DNA from: Okapia johnstoni
Lineage: Eukaryota; Chordata; Mammalia; Artiodactyla; Giraffidae
DNA: 64,000 nt
Assembly: GCA_024291935.2 (NCBI GenBank)
Contig: CM044317.1
Span: forward strand, 59,138,730-59,202,729
Reading direction: 5' to 3'
Shown here: positions 46,604-58,450 of the stretch, piece by piece
How positions within the stretch are numbered: the first letter of the stretch is position 1
How the letters are laid out: each line of letters starts with the position of its first letter
The notes under the pieces: generated by a model
What the model was told of the DNA's origin: nothing
Databases searched by the model: none
Seen by the model: the letters and a program-made list of their open reading frames with translations, nothing else
Made by a program: the position numbers and the translations under genes

Positions 46604-46628
46604 TAATAATAATAATAATAATAATAAT
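46604..46628. repeat. (AAT)n microsatellite
   Basis: About eight perfect TAA repeats. Confidence 0.95.
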
Positions 46629-47397
46629 GTTCTGGTTCTCCCGCATTTACTTCCTGGTTCACAGTATTTTCCATCTCAGGTCTTCCCTTTCTTATCTTCA
46701 GAAAACACGATTTGAGTTTTCTATTTAACTAGGTATTCATTAAACTAAGCCAACAGCAGGATGCTTCCCCATCGGAGGAAGGGAGGCTCTAGCTGGGAAA
46801 AGGACAGAACTTCCTGAGAGCAGCCTGGAGGGAGTCAGAGAGGGACCCCTGTGGGGGGTTAACTTTTCAAAGCTGCTTTTCCCTTTTGGAGGAGAAAGAG
46901 GCAGATCAGAGGGTTGAAGTTCCCTCACAGCACTTCTAAAACTTACTTAGGACTTTATCACTACCCAACCAAGACTGCAATGTACAGCTGGGGTGCCCAT
47001 TTCAGTTGATTCAGTTGAAACGGAAGAAACAGGGGACCCACTTACAGATTTGGAAACAAAAGCCCAGGACTGGAACTGAGAAGGGCCTAGGTGATTATCA
47101 CCATCATCATCTCCCTTTCAATTGAAATGTTTCGTAGCTTTGCTCATGCCACCTTAGGAATGTCTGGTGGGGATACCCAATAACTACTATCAATGGTTAC
47201 TTCTGGGGAAAGGTCACAGGACATCAAAGTGCTGGAGGGACTTTGACTCTTGGAGCTTTTGGTAAAGTCCATACATTATTTTTATTTTTGAAAACTAGTG
47301 ATTTGACTTCTAAACTAGTGAGTAGATACGGTGATTCAAATGAGTTACTTTACTACTATTAAAGAGAGGTAAAGAAAAGGAATAAAGGAAACCCTTT
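46629..47397. other. Unannotated sequence
   Basis: No gene or confident repeat is recognised. Confidence 0.4.
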
Positions 47398-47405
47398 TTC
47401 TAGAG

Positions 47406-47605
47406 CAATGGTCCCCAATTTTTTTGGCACCAGGGACCAGTTTTGTGGAGGATAATTTTTCCATGGATGTGGCAGGGTGAGGGGGCAGGATGGTTTCAGG
47501 ATGATTCAAACACGTTACATTTATTGTGCACTTTATTTCTAATCTAGCACTGCCACTAATCTGACAGGAGGTACAAGTCCATGGCCCATAGGTTGGGGTC
47601 CCCTG
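47406..47605 (+). mobile_element. 200-bp non-autonomous hAT transposon
   Basis: Inverted ends (CAATGGTCCCCAA and TTGGGGTCCCCTG) are flanked by an 8-bp duplication with one mismatch (TTCTAGAG at 47398-47405, GTCTAGAG at 47606-47613). The 8-bp duplication is typical of hAT elements. No transposase is encoded. Confidence 0.85.
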
Positions 47606-47613
47606 GTCTAGAG

Positions 47614-48574
47614 TTCCCCTGCAATGGTGAGACTGACATACTGGCCCTATCCATTCAGATAGAAAGATGAACAACATAATGGTAGCTACTGAGAAGCCAG
47701 GGAAGTTGAATTTTAACACAGTTCTACAAACATGAATGTGCTATGTTGGATTTCTTCTTCTTTTGTTCAGGGGTTTCTTCATTTGCTTTTGATGGATGGT
47801 ATAGCCTTCCTACATCTGAGAGGAACTTTGGGCCTAGTTTTCCAGAATCCCACTGTTTCACCAGGTTCCTGAAACATTCCTCCCACAGGATTGCATGCAT
47901 GGTTTCAGTGGGATTTCTTTTTTCTGTTTCAGTTTCTGCATGTAAAGCAAAAACTAAAAAGCCTGTGGGTTGGAATGAAAGAACGCTGGGAATAGATGTG
48001 TCTTCTTCCATTTGGGAGCTCTGAATACAAATCACTGTCTAGGGCTGAGGAGAGGGAGAGAGATGGGGAAGAATAAGATGGGATCAGTGGGCGTAGCCTC
48101 ATCTTATAATTAAACATAGGAAACCTTGATTCCCATAGAGATATTTCTCATAGATAATGGAGCAGTGCCACAAGTATTTCTTGATTTCTACGACTGAAGT
48201 GTTTTTTAAAAGAAATGTGAATCTCTTTGTTTTGTAAATCATAGAGGGATTTATGGGCCCATAAGGAGCTCCCTGAGCAGAGGACTCTAATTAGGAAGAT
48301 TTTTGTAAAACTCATTTCTTAATTATCTCTTCACTTTTATATGCCTCAGCCTTTTTCATTCTACTGGTTTTCCCTTCTCATCAAACGGACTTATTTATAC
48401 CATTCTCATCTTAGAACAAAGAGAGACTCCCTCCCTGGCAAAACTCCTCCAACTATTACGCTCTCTCCTTTCCTTCACAGCTAGATAGTTAGATGGTGAG
48501 TAGAGTGCTCAATCATCCCAGTTTGCCTGGGGCAACCATGGCCATGGACTTCCAGTGCATAAAACTAGTACATG
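47614..48574. other. Unannotated sequence
   Basis: Short frames on both strands resemble no protein; no repeat is recognised. Confidence 0.4.
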
Positions 48575-48787
48575 CCTGCGTGCTCTGTCGTGTCGGACTC
48601 TTTGAGACCCTATGCACTGTAACCCGCCAGGCTCCTATGTCCATGAGATTTTCCAGGCAGGAATACTGGAGTGGGTTGCCATTTCCTTCTCCAGGCGCTC
48701 TTCCCCATCTCCTAAACTGTACCCCCATCTCCTGACTCTCCTGCAATGGCAGACAGATTCTTTACCACTGAGTCACCTGGGAAGCCC
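48575..48787 (-). repeat. Bov-tA SINE
   Basis: A reverse-complement copy ending ACCTGGGAAGCCC with a divergent middle. Confidence 0.9.
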
Positions 48788-49002
48788 TTCAAAAGGATGG
48801 TTCCTCCTTCACTGAGCCAGTACTGTTTCCCCAGGTCATGGACTCCTCCTTGATCTGAAATCCAATGGACATGGTTTTGATTCACTTTATCAAACCCTCC
48901 AGTATTCTTTCATCCTGCTGGAATGTTCTTGAATATTTTCCTCTCTGAACTTCATTACTTCATTCTCCCTTAGGTTTCCTCCTGTTCCGCGTTTTGTTTC
49001 TG

Positions 49003-49640
49003 TATGTATGTATGTATGTATATATTTTGAAGTATAGTTGGTTTGCAATATTATTTTAGTTTTAGGTTTATAAGGTAGTAATTCAATATTTTATGAATTA
49101 CACTCTATTTAAAGCTATATTAAATATATATAGAATATTAGCTGTATTTCACTGTGTTGTATAATATATCCTTGTTGCTTATTTATACATAGTTTGTACC
49201 TCTTAATATCCCACCTTGCCCGTCCCCACTTTCCTCTCTCTACTGGTAACCACCAGTGTGTTCTCTATATCTGTGAGTCTGTTTCTGTTTTGTTATATTC
49301 ATCTGTTTTATTTTTTAGATTCCACTTGTAAATGGTAACAGGTATTTGTCTTTCTCTGTTTGACTTATTTCATTAAGCGTAGTACCCTCTAGGTCCATCC
49401 ACATTATTGCAAATGGCAGAATTTCATTCTTTTTTATGGTGAGTAATTATGTATATACATATGTATATAATGTGTGTGTATGTGTTTAATTATACATATG
49501 TATGTATAAAACATTTTCTGTATTTATCCATTTGCTGAGGGACACTCAGGTTGCTTCCATGTCTTGGTTATTGTCAGTAATGCTGCTATGAACATTGGTG
49601 TGGATGTGTCTTTTCCATTGTGTGTTTTCATTTTCTTCCC
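49003..49640 (-). mobile_element. L1 LINE 3' fragment
   Basis: Antisense L1 3' region: 'gaagtatagttggtttgc', 'accaccagtgtgttctct', 'aggtccatccacattattg' and 'atgctgctatgaacattgg'. It is preceded by a (TATG)n run. Confidence 0.9.
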
Positions 49641-49889
49641 TCTTGTTTCTTCTCATCCTTTTTTGTACGCTCAACACAAATTTTAGGAATCCCAGGTTTG
49701 GACTCCAGTCTTCTCACTCCCTTTGGGATCGCATTCATTCATTCAAATATTTCTTGAATTCCTACTGTAAGTAAGGCAGAGTTCCCGCTCGCTGAGCTTA
49801 CAGTCCAGAGGTAGTGACTTTTACATATGCGCTAATGACCACTAGGACTAGAAGTCTAACACAGATATTTCTTTCTGTGACTCATAGAA

Positions 49890-50541
49890 CCAATGCCCAC
49901 TGGATGTTCCTACTTGCATGTCTCAAACAGAAATGTTCCTCTTTCCATCCCCATCCAAATATTCTCTTTGGAGACTGGTGTTCTGTCTACTCAGTCACCC
50001 AATAGCAACTTGGGAGATTTCTTGGCTCCTTCTCCTTTAGCCTGTGAATCCAATTTGTCACCCAAGTTAGTTGTATCTTTTTGAATATGACTCAGATCTG
50101 TCCTTGATGTCTTCCATTCCCAATGTGTCCACCCTAATTAGGTCCTTGTCACTGCTTGCTTTGTAACTGTTGTTCTTGCCTCTACACCAGCCCTTTTATT
50201 TTTTCCATATATTACCCAAATATGTCTAAAATGCAAATGTAATCATGTCCCCTATCCAATTAAAAAGCTGAGTTCGCTGTTGCCTCCTAACAGTATCCAA
50301 ACTCTGTGGCATGATGTGCTAAGCAACATACCAGGCACACACAGCAGGTTATGCTCTGTCCTTCACACACTTCCTTACCAGCTAGACTGTGCATTTATAA
50401 ATAAGTACTATGGTGTTCCCTGAACATGGTGGCTTCTCCCAAGCCTTGTGCCTGAGGCTGCTCTTCTTCTTCTTGGAATGTTCTTCTTTCTCTCAACTAA
50501 TTTTTTTTTTTTCTTTAAGAACTAGCTGAGTGTCATGTTGA
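49890..50541 (+). repeat. L2 LINE, left part
   Basis: 'gcaaatgtaatcatgtcccc', 'gtatccaaactctgtggca' and 'ttcttggaatgttctt' are L2 3' blocks in order. The Bov SINE at 50542 interrupts it. Confidence 0.8.
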
Positions 50542-50753
50542 CAGGAAAGTGTTACTCACTCAGTCATGTCCGATTCTTTGTGACCCGTGGACTGTAGCCT
50601 GCCAGGATTCTCTCTCCATGGGATTTCCCAGGCAAGAATACTGGAGTGGGTAGCCATTCCCTTCTCTAGGGGATCTTCCCAACCCAGAGATCGAACTCAC
50701 GTCTCCCACGTTGCAGGCAGATTCTTTACCACCTGAGCCACCAGGGAAGCCCT
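50542..50753 (-). repeat. Bov-tA SINE inserted in L2
   Basis: A full copy with ATGTTGA on both sides (50535-50541 and 50754-50760). Confidence 0.93.
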
Positions 50754-50905
50754 ATGTTGAATGGAAGCCTTTGCTAAACTACCAGTGTGGGTGAGGTAAC
50801 CTCTGTGAGATTTCCTCTCACAGAGGACTCACCACACATGCTAATTCCAATATACTCTAAGCAGTCAGTGTTTGTTTATTGAAAGAATGAATTAATGAAT
50901 AGTGA
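50754..50905 (+). repeat. L2 LINE, right part
   Basis: It ends with 'tgtttgtttattgaaagaat', a typical L2 terminus. Confidence 0.6.
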
Positions 50906-51372
50906 ACATAGTCTCCTAAATGCTAGAACCAGGGAGATGTAATGTTAAAAGGGACCTTACTGAATATCTAATTACATAGGAAGAAACTAAAACTAGTACA
51001 TAGTTCTCATGAGCCCTATTCCTTTTCTCCTTTCCATTATTTCCAAAATTTATAGTTTCATATTTCTCATTTGATTCAAGTAAGGTATCTTTGTTATGAA
51101 GTTTTGCTACAAGGTGATCAAAGTTACCTCAAAGCATTAATACAGTGACTGTCAGAGGAGATACAGCATATCGTTACTACTAACTCATCAATTCCGATAT
51201 ATAAATGCACAAATATGTCCTACCAGTACTTAGAAGCCCACTTTTCTCTCATGACATCACCATTTAAAAGCTATTCTTCCTTAAAAGAGCAGATAATAAG
51301 TATTTCTCAGGTAGAATTTTCATCCTTCTCTTCTCTTTTCATTGTAGTTTTTTTCTTATCATCATCATCATT

Positions 51373-51664
51373 GCTGCTGCCGCTGCTGCTGCTGCTGCTG
51401 CTGTCTCTTCAGTCGTGTCAGACTCTGTGTGACCCCACAGACGGCAGCCCACCAGACTCCGCCGTCCCTGGGATTCTCCAGGCAAGAACACTGGAGTGGG
51501 TTGCCATTTCCTTCTCCAATGCGTGAAAGTGAAAAGTGAAAGTGGAGTTGCTCAGCCGTGTCCGACTCTTCGCGACCCCATGGACTGCAGCCCACCAGGC
51601 TCCTCTGTCCATGGGATTTTCCAGGCAAGAGTACTGGAGTGGGGTGCCACTGCCTTCTCCGATT
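51373..51664 (-). repeat. BOV-A2 SINE
   Basis: Two Bov-A monomers are joined by the linker GTGAAAGTGAAAAGTGAAAG, with a GCT-repeat tail. Flanks share ATCATCATT (51364-51372 and 51665-51673), although the site itself is an ATC repeat. The copy is little diverged and so probably young. Confidence 0.93.
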
Positions 51665-51673
51665 ATCATCATT

Positions 51674-52009
51674 AGTAATCAGATAATTGAACCAATGAGC
51701 AAAGAGGTTGCTGACACATCAGAAACCAACCAAAAAAACCACAGCATGGGTTAGTGGGCGCATGTTTAAGAAGTAATAAATATAATTTGGCATGCACAGC
51801 CTAGAATAATGGCAGGAAAACAGGAATATAGTGATTTATAACTAAGAGCCACTAAAAAGAAAGGGAGGGATTCTATATTAGATTTGATTGAAGAGACCAA
51901 CACAAGAAGAATGAAATAAGGAAAAATACAATGTGTGAAAAAGATGTTGGTAAGCAAATTTGTGAAGAAAAATAAGAAATTAAGCTACAATTATTGAACA
52001 TAGGCACTA
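51674..52009. other. Unannotated AT-rich sequence
   Basis: No gene or confident repeat is recognised. Confidence 0.4.
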
Positions 52010-52345
52010 CTTTAAGAGTGTTACACGTGTTGTAGATTCTTGTAACAACCCCATGAGGGAAGTATTTTATTATCTCAGAAGAGAAAACAGCCTTAGAAAG
52101 CTTCAAAAACCTGCTGAATCCCTCACAGATTTCACACTCGAGTGGTCTATTACTATTTACAGTTAAATAATAACTAACCTTTATAAAATTTTTAATTTTC
52201 AAAAGAATATCCATACATAATTTTATTAATCCTCAGAAAAGTCCTGTTATTATTCCTATTTTTAGATAAGGAAAGGGAAACCTAGGGAGGTTAGGACTCA
52301 ATCATGGTTACTTAAACCTACTTATAACCATGTACAAGTAGGTTT
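52010..52345 (+). repeat. Two degenerate MIR fragments
   Basis: 'aacaaccccatgagggaag' near 52045 and 'tttttagataaggaaaggg' near 52260 each match the MIR 3' half. Confidence 0.5.
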
Positions 52346-52464
52346 TAAACCCAGTCAGCTTCTTCAACTATGGCATGCAAGCCTCTAAGAAGATAAATCA
52401 TAACTAAAAATGGATAACATTGACAGGCCCAAATCCTTTCAGTTCATTTTTTTCCACAAAAATA

Positions 52465-52945
52465 TGTTTTTGTTGACAGCTTTATTGAAATATAATTCAC
52501 ATGCCATCATGTTTTCCCATTTAAAGTACACACTTCAGTGGTCTCTAGTATATTTGAAATTGTATATCCATCACCAAATTATAGTTTCGGACCATTTCAG
52601 CACCTCCACCCAATGAAATTCCATTACCATTAGCTGTCATTTCATGTTGTCTCCCACCACCCAATCCTTAACAAATCCGTAACAATATACTTTCATCTCT
52701 ATGGATCTGCATTTCATGTAAATGGAATCATGGAATATGTCTGGCTTCTTTCCTATTGCCATATTTTAAGGTCCATTCACGTGGTAGCAGTACTTCTTTC
52801 CTTTTAATGATTGCATTGTATTCCATTGTACGGATATTCCACATTTTATTTATGCCTTCATCCACTGATGAACATTTGCATTGTTTCCACTTTTGTATTA
52901 TCATGAATACAATGCTATGACTATTCATGTACAAGATTTTGTGTG
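52465..52945 (-). mobile_element. Old L1M 3' fragment
   Basis: Antisense 'agctttattgaaatataatt', 'gtatatccatcaccaaatt', 'aaatggaatcatggaatatg' and 'tgcattgtattccattgta' in L1M order. Confidence 0.88.
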
Positions 52946-53729
52946 AAAGGTGTGCATTTTAAAACAAACTCCTGTTTTCACAAGTGTCCTAATGGCTAGT
53001 CCCCCAGAGGACTGGCCTCATGAAATGCTCTGGAAAACAGACCGACCATTTCTATGGTCAAATAAGTTTGGTTCAAAATAAACCCTCCTTTGCTCCTTGA
53101 GAGTCACATTCCACAATAAAGGGACTAAGAAAACCTGCTCTAAGGAAACCTGCGTAACTTCTTTGCCTGCTATTCCTCCAACTTTTACAAAGCTGGAACC
53201 TTCCTTCACAGAACACTAGTAACATTCTGAGGAACTGGTGCACTAGAGAACACGTTTTGGGAAAGGCTGCTCTAAATATTTAGCAAAGAGAGCCCCTCGG
53301 GGAGTGAAGCAGATGCCTGGCGCTCGTTCTGGGATGCTCCCTTTCTTTCGTGTGATCCAGCATCTTTGCATATGACACCCACTGTATAATAATAGACCGA
53401 GCATTATGGCTCCATTTCTATTTTGGGTTGGGGAAAATAGGTTAAAAATTTCTCTTAAAATATGGCTTTTAGGGGGTAAAAATAGTCAGCAGATTGCTCT
53501 GGCAGTATTGTCACTGTCTCAGCAGAGCGCAGGGTTAGTCAGTGACCGGCAATGCCAGGATGAAGATGCCCTGACCTCACGCTTCACACCATTGCCATCT
53601 CTGCGATTTCCCTAGCACCTGGCAGAGGGTTTGGCAGAGAGTCAGCAGTCAAACTGTTGATGACTGAGTGTGTGTTGATGATAAAATGTGTTGGGACCCA
53701 CTGTTTCATAGATGAAAATACAATCTTCC
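52946..53729. other. Unannotated sequence
   Basis: No gene or confident repeat is recognised. Confidence 0.4.
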
Positions 53730-53741
53730 AAAGGACTGTGA

Positions 53742-53956
53742 GTGTTTCCCAGGTGGTTCAGTGATAAAGAATCTGCCTGCCAATGTAGGAGATGCAGGTT
53801 TGATCGCAGGGTCAGGAAGATCCCCTGGAGAAGGAAATGGCAACCCACTTCAGTATTCTTGCCAGGAGAATCTCATGGACAGAGGAGCTGGTGGGCTACA
53901 GCCCATGGGGTCACAAAGGAGTTGGGCACAACTGAGTGATTAAAAACAACAACAAC
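53742..53956 (+). repeat. Bov-tA SINE with 12-bp duplication
   Basis: AAAGGACTGTGA at 53730-53741 and 53957-53968 fixes the insertion. The tail is (CAA)n. Confidence 0.96.
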
Positions 53957-53968
53957 AAAGGACTGTGA

Positions 53969-54668
53969 TTTGCTGAAGTTAACATAGCTGCTAGCTGTAG
54001 CACCAAAACAGGTCCAGTTCCCCTGGCTTGCAATTCTCTATTCTTTCTGCTATGAACATCTTTGGATTAAAAAACTCATTTATTAATCTAAATTTCATAT
54101 GAAACTTTTAAAATGTTTTTACATTATCTATTTTGTTTTTTTAGTGAACCAGGCTTGAACAAGGCTAACAGAGAACTGTGCCAAGAAATCGAGGCCTGAG
54201 GTTTTCCTTCCTTGGAGTGATGCAATCTGGGAAAGTAAGCCCTGGTCCCCATGGGAGGCCAAAACCGCCAGGGCCTAAGTAACGAACAGGGAAGAGAAAT
54301 ACGAAGACCACAGATGAGAGCTGGATGGCAAACATCATGTAGCGTTTTGTTGGGCTGCCATGCATTTTCAGCACTACTTTTTTACACACCCAGTTTTCTG
54401 AGTGGCAAAACTATAATGAAAAGAAAATTGTCTAAATATGTTCCATGCTGAACACCTTGCAAAGATGAACAGCTTGCTTTCCCTTCATGCTTTTCCTGTG
54501 TCACTCAGCCTTGCTATCATATGTGAACCAGACTTTCGACACTGGAGAAAAACATCACAGATGTATTAGAGGAAACTATAATCAAAACAAATTAGACACC
54601 CAAAGAGGTATATGTCTGCTTAAGTTATTCACTGATATTCATAAGACAACTCTCAAAAATCAATCGGT
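53969..54668. other. Unannotated sequence
   Basis: No gene or confident repeat is recognised. Confidence 0.4.
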
Positions 54669-54682
54669 ATCTATTTTTACAG

Positions 54683-55036
54683 CTTATTGTATTATAGGCT
54701 GTCAGTTATGTCTGACTCTTTGTGACCTCACTGACTGCAGCTTGCCAGGCTTCTTTGCCCATGGGATTTCCCAGGCAAGAATACTGGAGTGGGTTGCCAC
54801 TTCCTACTCCAAGGAATTTTCCCAACCCAGGGATCAAACCCATGTCTCCTGCATTGGCAATGGATTCTTTACCATTGAACCAACAGGAGATAGGGCCTCC
54901 CAGGTGGTTCAGTGGTAAAGAATCCTCCCGCCAATGCAGGAGACATGAGAGATTCAGAGAAAATTCTACGAACAGAGGAGCCCGGTGGTTTACAGTCCAT
55001 GGAGTCACAGAGTCAGATGTAACTGAGCATACTCAC
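54683..55036. repeat. Head-to-head Bov SINE pair inside one 14-bp duplication
   Basis: ATCTATTTTTACAG flanks the unit (54669-54682 and 55037-55050). Inside are a minus-strand Bov-tA (about 54698-54888) and a plus-strand Bov-tA with a large internal deletion (about 54893-55036). ATAGG is repeated at the junctions of the minus copy. Confidence 0.85.
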
Positions 55037-55050
55037 ATCTATTTTTACAG

Positions 55051-55626
55051 GAAGACACTGTCATATTGGAAAGCAAATGTAAACTCAGGAATCCCTTTTG
55101 TGTTTCAGAGATATTGATTTTGATTCTGTTTGCTATTTTAGATATAATTTTAATATACCTAGATATGGAGAATTTCAAGTCAGTTGATTTTGTAAAGCAT
55201 TTGTTGAATCATTTTGCTCCTTTTTGCTAGAAGTTATGAAAGTGCCAAACAGTTCTTTTGGGTTTGTCTCTGGGTCCCCAGATTTGCCTTCGATTTATTT
55301 TCCAGGGTTATAATGTAAAACCTAGTTTATCTTCTCTTCCCTGTCACGTTAGCACAGTGTGCTTTCCTAATATTTAACCTGATACTCACACACTGTACTT
55401 TCATAATGTTTCACTTGGATAATAATAATAACAATAGCAATACTTCTCCCTAACACTAGCACCATGCTGGCCTCAGGGTTCAATATAAGTACTTACTGAA
55501 TATAACTGAATACCTAAGATAGAAGTTCCTTTTCTGGAAATGAGGGTCAAATGTGAAAAGCAATCTTTTTACCTTGTGTTGCAGAAAACCACCAGCATGG
55601 ATGCTGTGCCGATTATAAGTATAAAG
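55051..55626. other. Unannotated AT-rich sequence
   Basis: No gene or confident repeat is recognised. Confidence 0.4.
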
Positions 55627-55838
55627 TATAAAGTGAAGTCGTTCGGTCGTGTCCAACTCTTTGGGACCCCCATGGACTGTAGCCCACCAGTCTCCTCCGT
55701 CCATGGGATTTTCCAGGCAAGAGTACTTGAGTGGGTTGCCATTTCCTTCTCCAGGGGATCTTCCCGACACAGGGATTGAACCCCGGTCTCCCGCATTGTA
55801 GGCAGACGCTTTAACGTCTGAGTCACCAAGGAAGTCCG
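55627..55838 (-). repeat. Bov-tA SINE
   Basis: A reverse-complement copy retains the CGTCTGAGTCACC head region. Confidence 0.92.
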
Positions 55839-56449
55839 GGTAAATGCCCTTCCTGGGGTGGAGAACCGCTGTTCCCCTTCATCTCAGTCCTCCGTCCAAC
55901 CCTGGCCCCCTAGGGAGCAGAGGAAAGGGATTTGGTCCTCACCAGTAGAACTAGCTGGATGTAGCCCTGGCCGTCTGACTCTGGGAAATGGGCTGTTTAA
56001 ACCCTACATGTGGCTTTCTGTAACACTTTTCCTGTGCATTTTTCAAGCGGTGCAGAGGCAATTCCCATTCTTTTTTTGCTTACCATTGCTAGGTAATCCT
56101 TTTTATTATTCTGATACCCGAGGAAAGAGATTTAGGTAAAACCACATCTGATAGGTGATATAGCCCCTCATTAGAGACAGCAACATCTGTAAGATTGAAA
56201 GGAAGACTGGGGAAATGTGCTGAGGTGGAGGATGGCTGGATTTGGAGCGACACATTTCTGCTTTTGCCTTCTTCATCAACTGACTCCGTTAGGCAAGTTG
56301 CTTCACTTCTGGAGGTGGGCCACAGTTTTTCCACTTGGTCAAGTGGGATTAACTCAGCCAGCCCTGAACCAACTCGTAAAATTGTCGAGAGAATAATAAT
56401 AACATCATAGACTTGCATATCTTCAAAATCATTGAAAAGAATTGTACAA
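55839..56449. other. Unannotated sequence
   Basis: No gene or confident repeat is recognised. Confidence 0.4.
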
Positions 56450-58150
56450 ATGTGACAGATATCAAGGGAATATTTCATGCAAGAATGGGCATAATAAAGG
56501 ACAGAAACATTAAGGACTTAACAGGAGCAGAAGAGATTAAAAAGAGGTGACAATAATACACAGAAGAACTATACAAAAAAAAAGGTCTCAGTCACCTGGA
56601 TAGCCACGATAGTGAGGTCACTCACCTAGAGTCAGACATCTTGGAGTGTGAAGGGCCTTAGGAAACATTACTACAAACAAAGCTAGCGGAGGTGGTGGAA
56701 TTCCAGCTGAGCTATTTCAAATCCTAAAAGATGATGCTGTGAAAATGCTGCACTCAATATGCCAGCAAATTTGGAAAACTCAGCAGTGGCCACAGGACTG
56801 GAAAAGGTCAGTGTTCATTCCAATCCCAAAGAAGGACAATGCCAAAGAATGTTCAAACTACTGTACATTTGCGCTGGTTCCCCATGCTAGCAAGATTGTG
56901 CTCAAAATCCTTCATGCTAGACTTCAGCAGTACATAAACAGAGAATTTCCAGATGTACAACCTGGGTTTTAAAGAGACAGAGGAACCAGAGATCAAATTG
57001 CCAACACTTGCCAGATCATAGAGAAAGCAAGGGAATTCCAGAAAAACATCTACTTCTACTTCATTGACTTCGTTCACAGCCTTTGACTGTGTGGACACAA
57101 TAAACTGTGGAAAATTCTTGAAGAGACAGGAGTACTAGACCTCCTTACCTGTTTCCTGAGAAACTTGTAGTCAGGTCAAGAAGCAACAGTTAGAACCGGA
57201 CATGAAACAACAGACTAATTCAAAAGTGGGAAAGGATTACAACAAGGATGTCACCCTGTACAGAGTACATCATTCAAAATGCTGGGTACACCATTCGAAA
57301 TGCTGGGCTGGGTGAATTCCAAGCTGGAATCAGTATTGCCAGGAGAAATATCAACAACCTCAGATATGCAGATGACACCACTCTAATGGCAGAAAGTGAA
57401 TAGGAACTTAAAGAGCCTCTTGATGAGGGTGAAAGGGGAGAGTGAAATGCTGACTTGAAACTCAGCACTAAGAAACTAAGATCATGGCATCTGGTCCCAT
57501 CACTTCATGGCAAATAGAAGGGGAAAAAATGGAAGCAGTGACAGATTTTATTTTCTTAGGCTCTAAAATCACTGATGAAGGTGACTGAAGCCATGAAATT
57601 AAAAGACGCTTGCTCCTTGGAAGGAAAGTTATGGCAAACTTAGATAGCATATGACAAAGCAGAGACATTACTTTGCTGACAAAAGTCCATGGTCAAAGCT
57701 ATGGCTTTTCCAGTAATCGTGTATGGATGTGAGAGTTCAACCATAAAGAAGCCTGAGTGCTGAAGAATTGATGCTTTCTAATTGTAGTGCTGAAGACTCT
57801 TGAGAGTCCCTTGGACTGCAAGGAAATTGAGTTAGTCAACCCTAAAGGAAATTAACCCTGAATATTCATTGGAAGGACTGATGGTAAAGCTGAAGCTCCA
57901 ATACTTTGGCCTCCTGATGCAAAGAGCCAACTCATTGGAAAAGACCTTGATGCCCGGAAAGATTGAAGGCAAAAAGAGAAGAGGATAGCACAGGTCGAGA
58001 TGGGTTGGATGGCATCATTGACTCAATGGACCTGAATTTGAACAAACTCCAGGAGATAGTGAAGGACAGGGAAGCCTGGCATTCTGCAGTCCGCGAGGTT
58101 GCAAAGAGTTGGACACGGCTTAGTGACTGAACAACAACAGCAACAACAGA
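56450..58150 (+). mobile_element. BovB LINE, 5'-truncated with reverse-transcriptase region (dead copy)
   Basis: This is the longest BovB piece in the window. It enters within ORF2 and runs to the 3' end. Reverse-transcriptase motifs are readable in separate frames: IPIPKKDNAKECSNY near 56820, the block around 'TRDQIANTCQII' near 56986, and the catalytic LRYADDTTLMAESE at 57360, followed at once by a stop. The C-terminal and 3' UTR blocks follow. Frameshifts, in-frame stops and an internal deletion near 57255 show it is dead. The AP-endonuclease domain is missing. BovB belongs to the RTE clade, known for horizontal transfer between reptiles and ruminants. Confidence 0.95.
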
Positions 58151-58284
58151 TATTATTAGTTACTGTCAAAGTCTTTGAACTATGCTCTTACAATTTTAAC
58201 AAAGAGATTTTCAGAGAATAGTAGTCTCTCTGATGTACAAGATGTAACTTTAGAGACTCACCCAAGTACATTGGTGATCAAGGG

Positions 58285-58450
58285 AGTATGTGGAAGGTTA
58301 CGGACTTTGGAAGGACACAGACCTGGGTTTGAGGCCAATCCTCATACTGTTGGGCAGATTATTCAAACTCAGTTTCCTCAAAGGTAAATCGAGGAAATCT
58401 TTGCCTGCTTTACTTCACTCTAGTGGAGATTCAGTGATATAATGTATTAA
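58285..58450 (+). repeat. MIR SINE
   Basis: 'cagacctgggtttgaggcc', 'ttgggcagattattcaaac' and 'ggagattcagtgatataat' in MIR order. Confidence 0.75.

Noticed and set aside
46604..46628. Possible array of spaced repeats (CRISPR-like)
   Set aside because: It is a plain (AAT)n microsatellite. There are no spacers, and the genome is mammalian.
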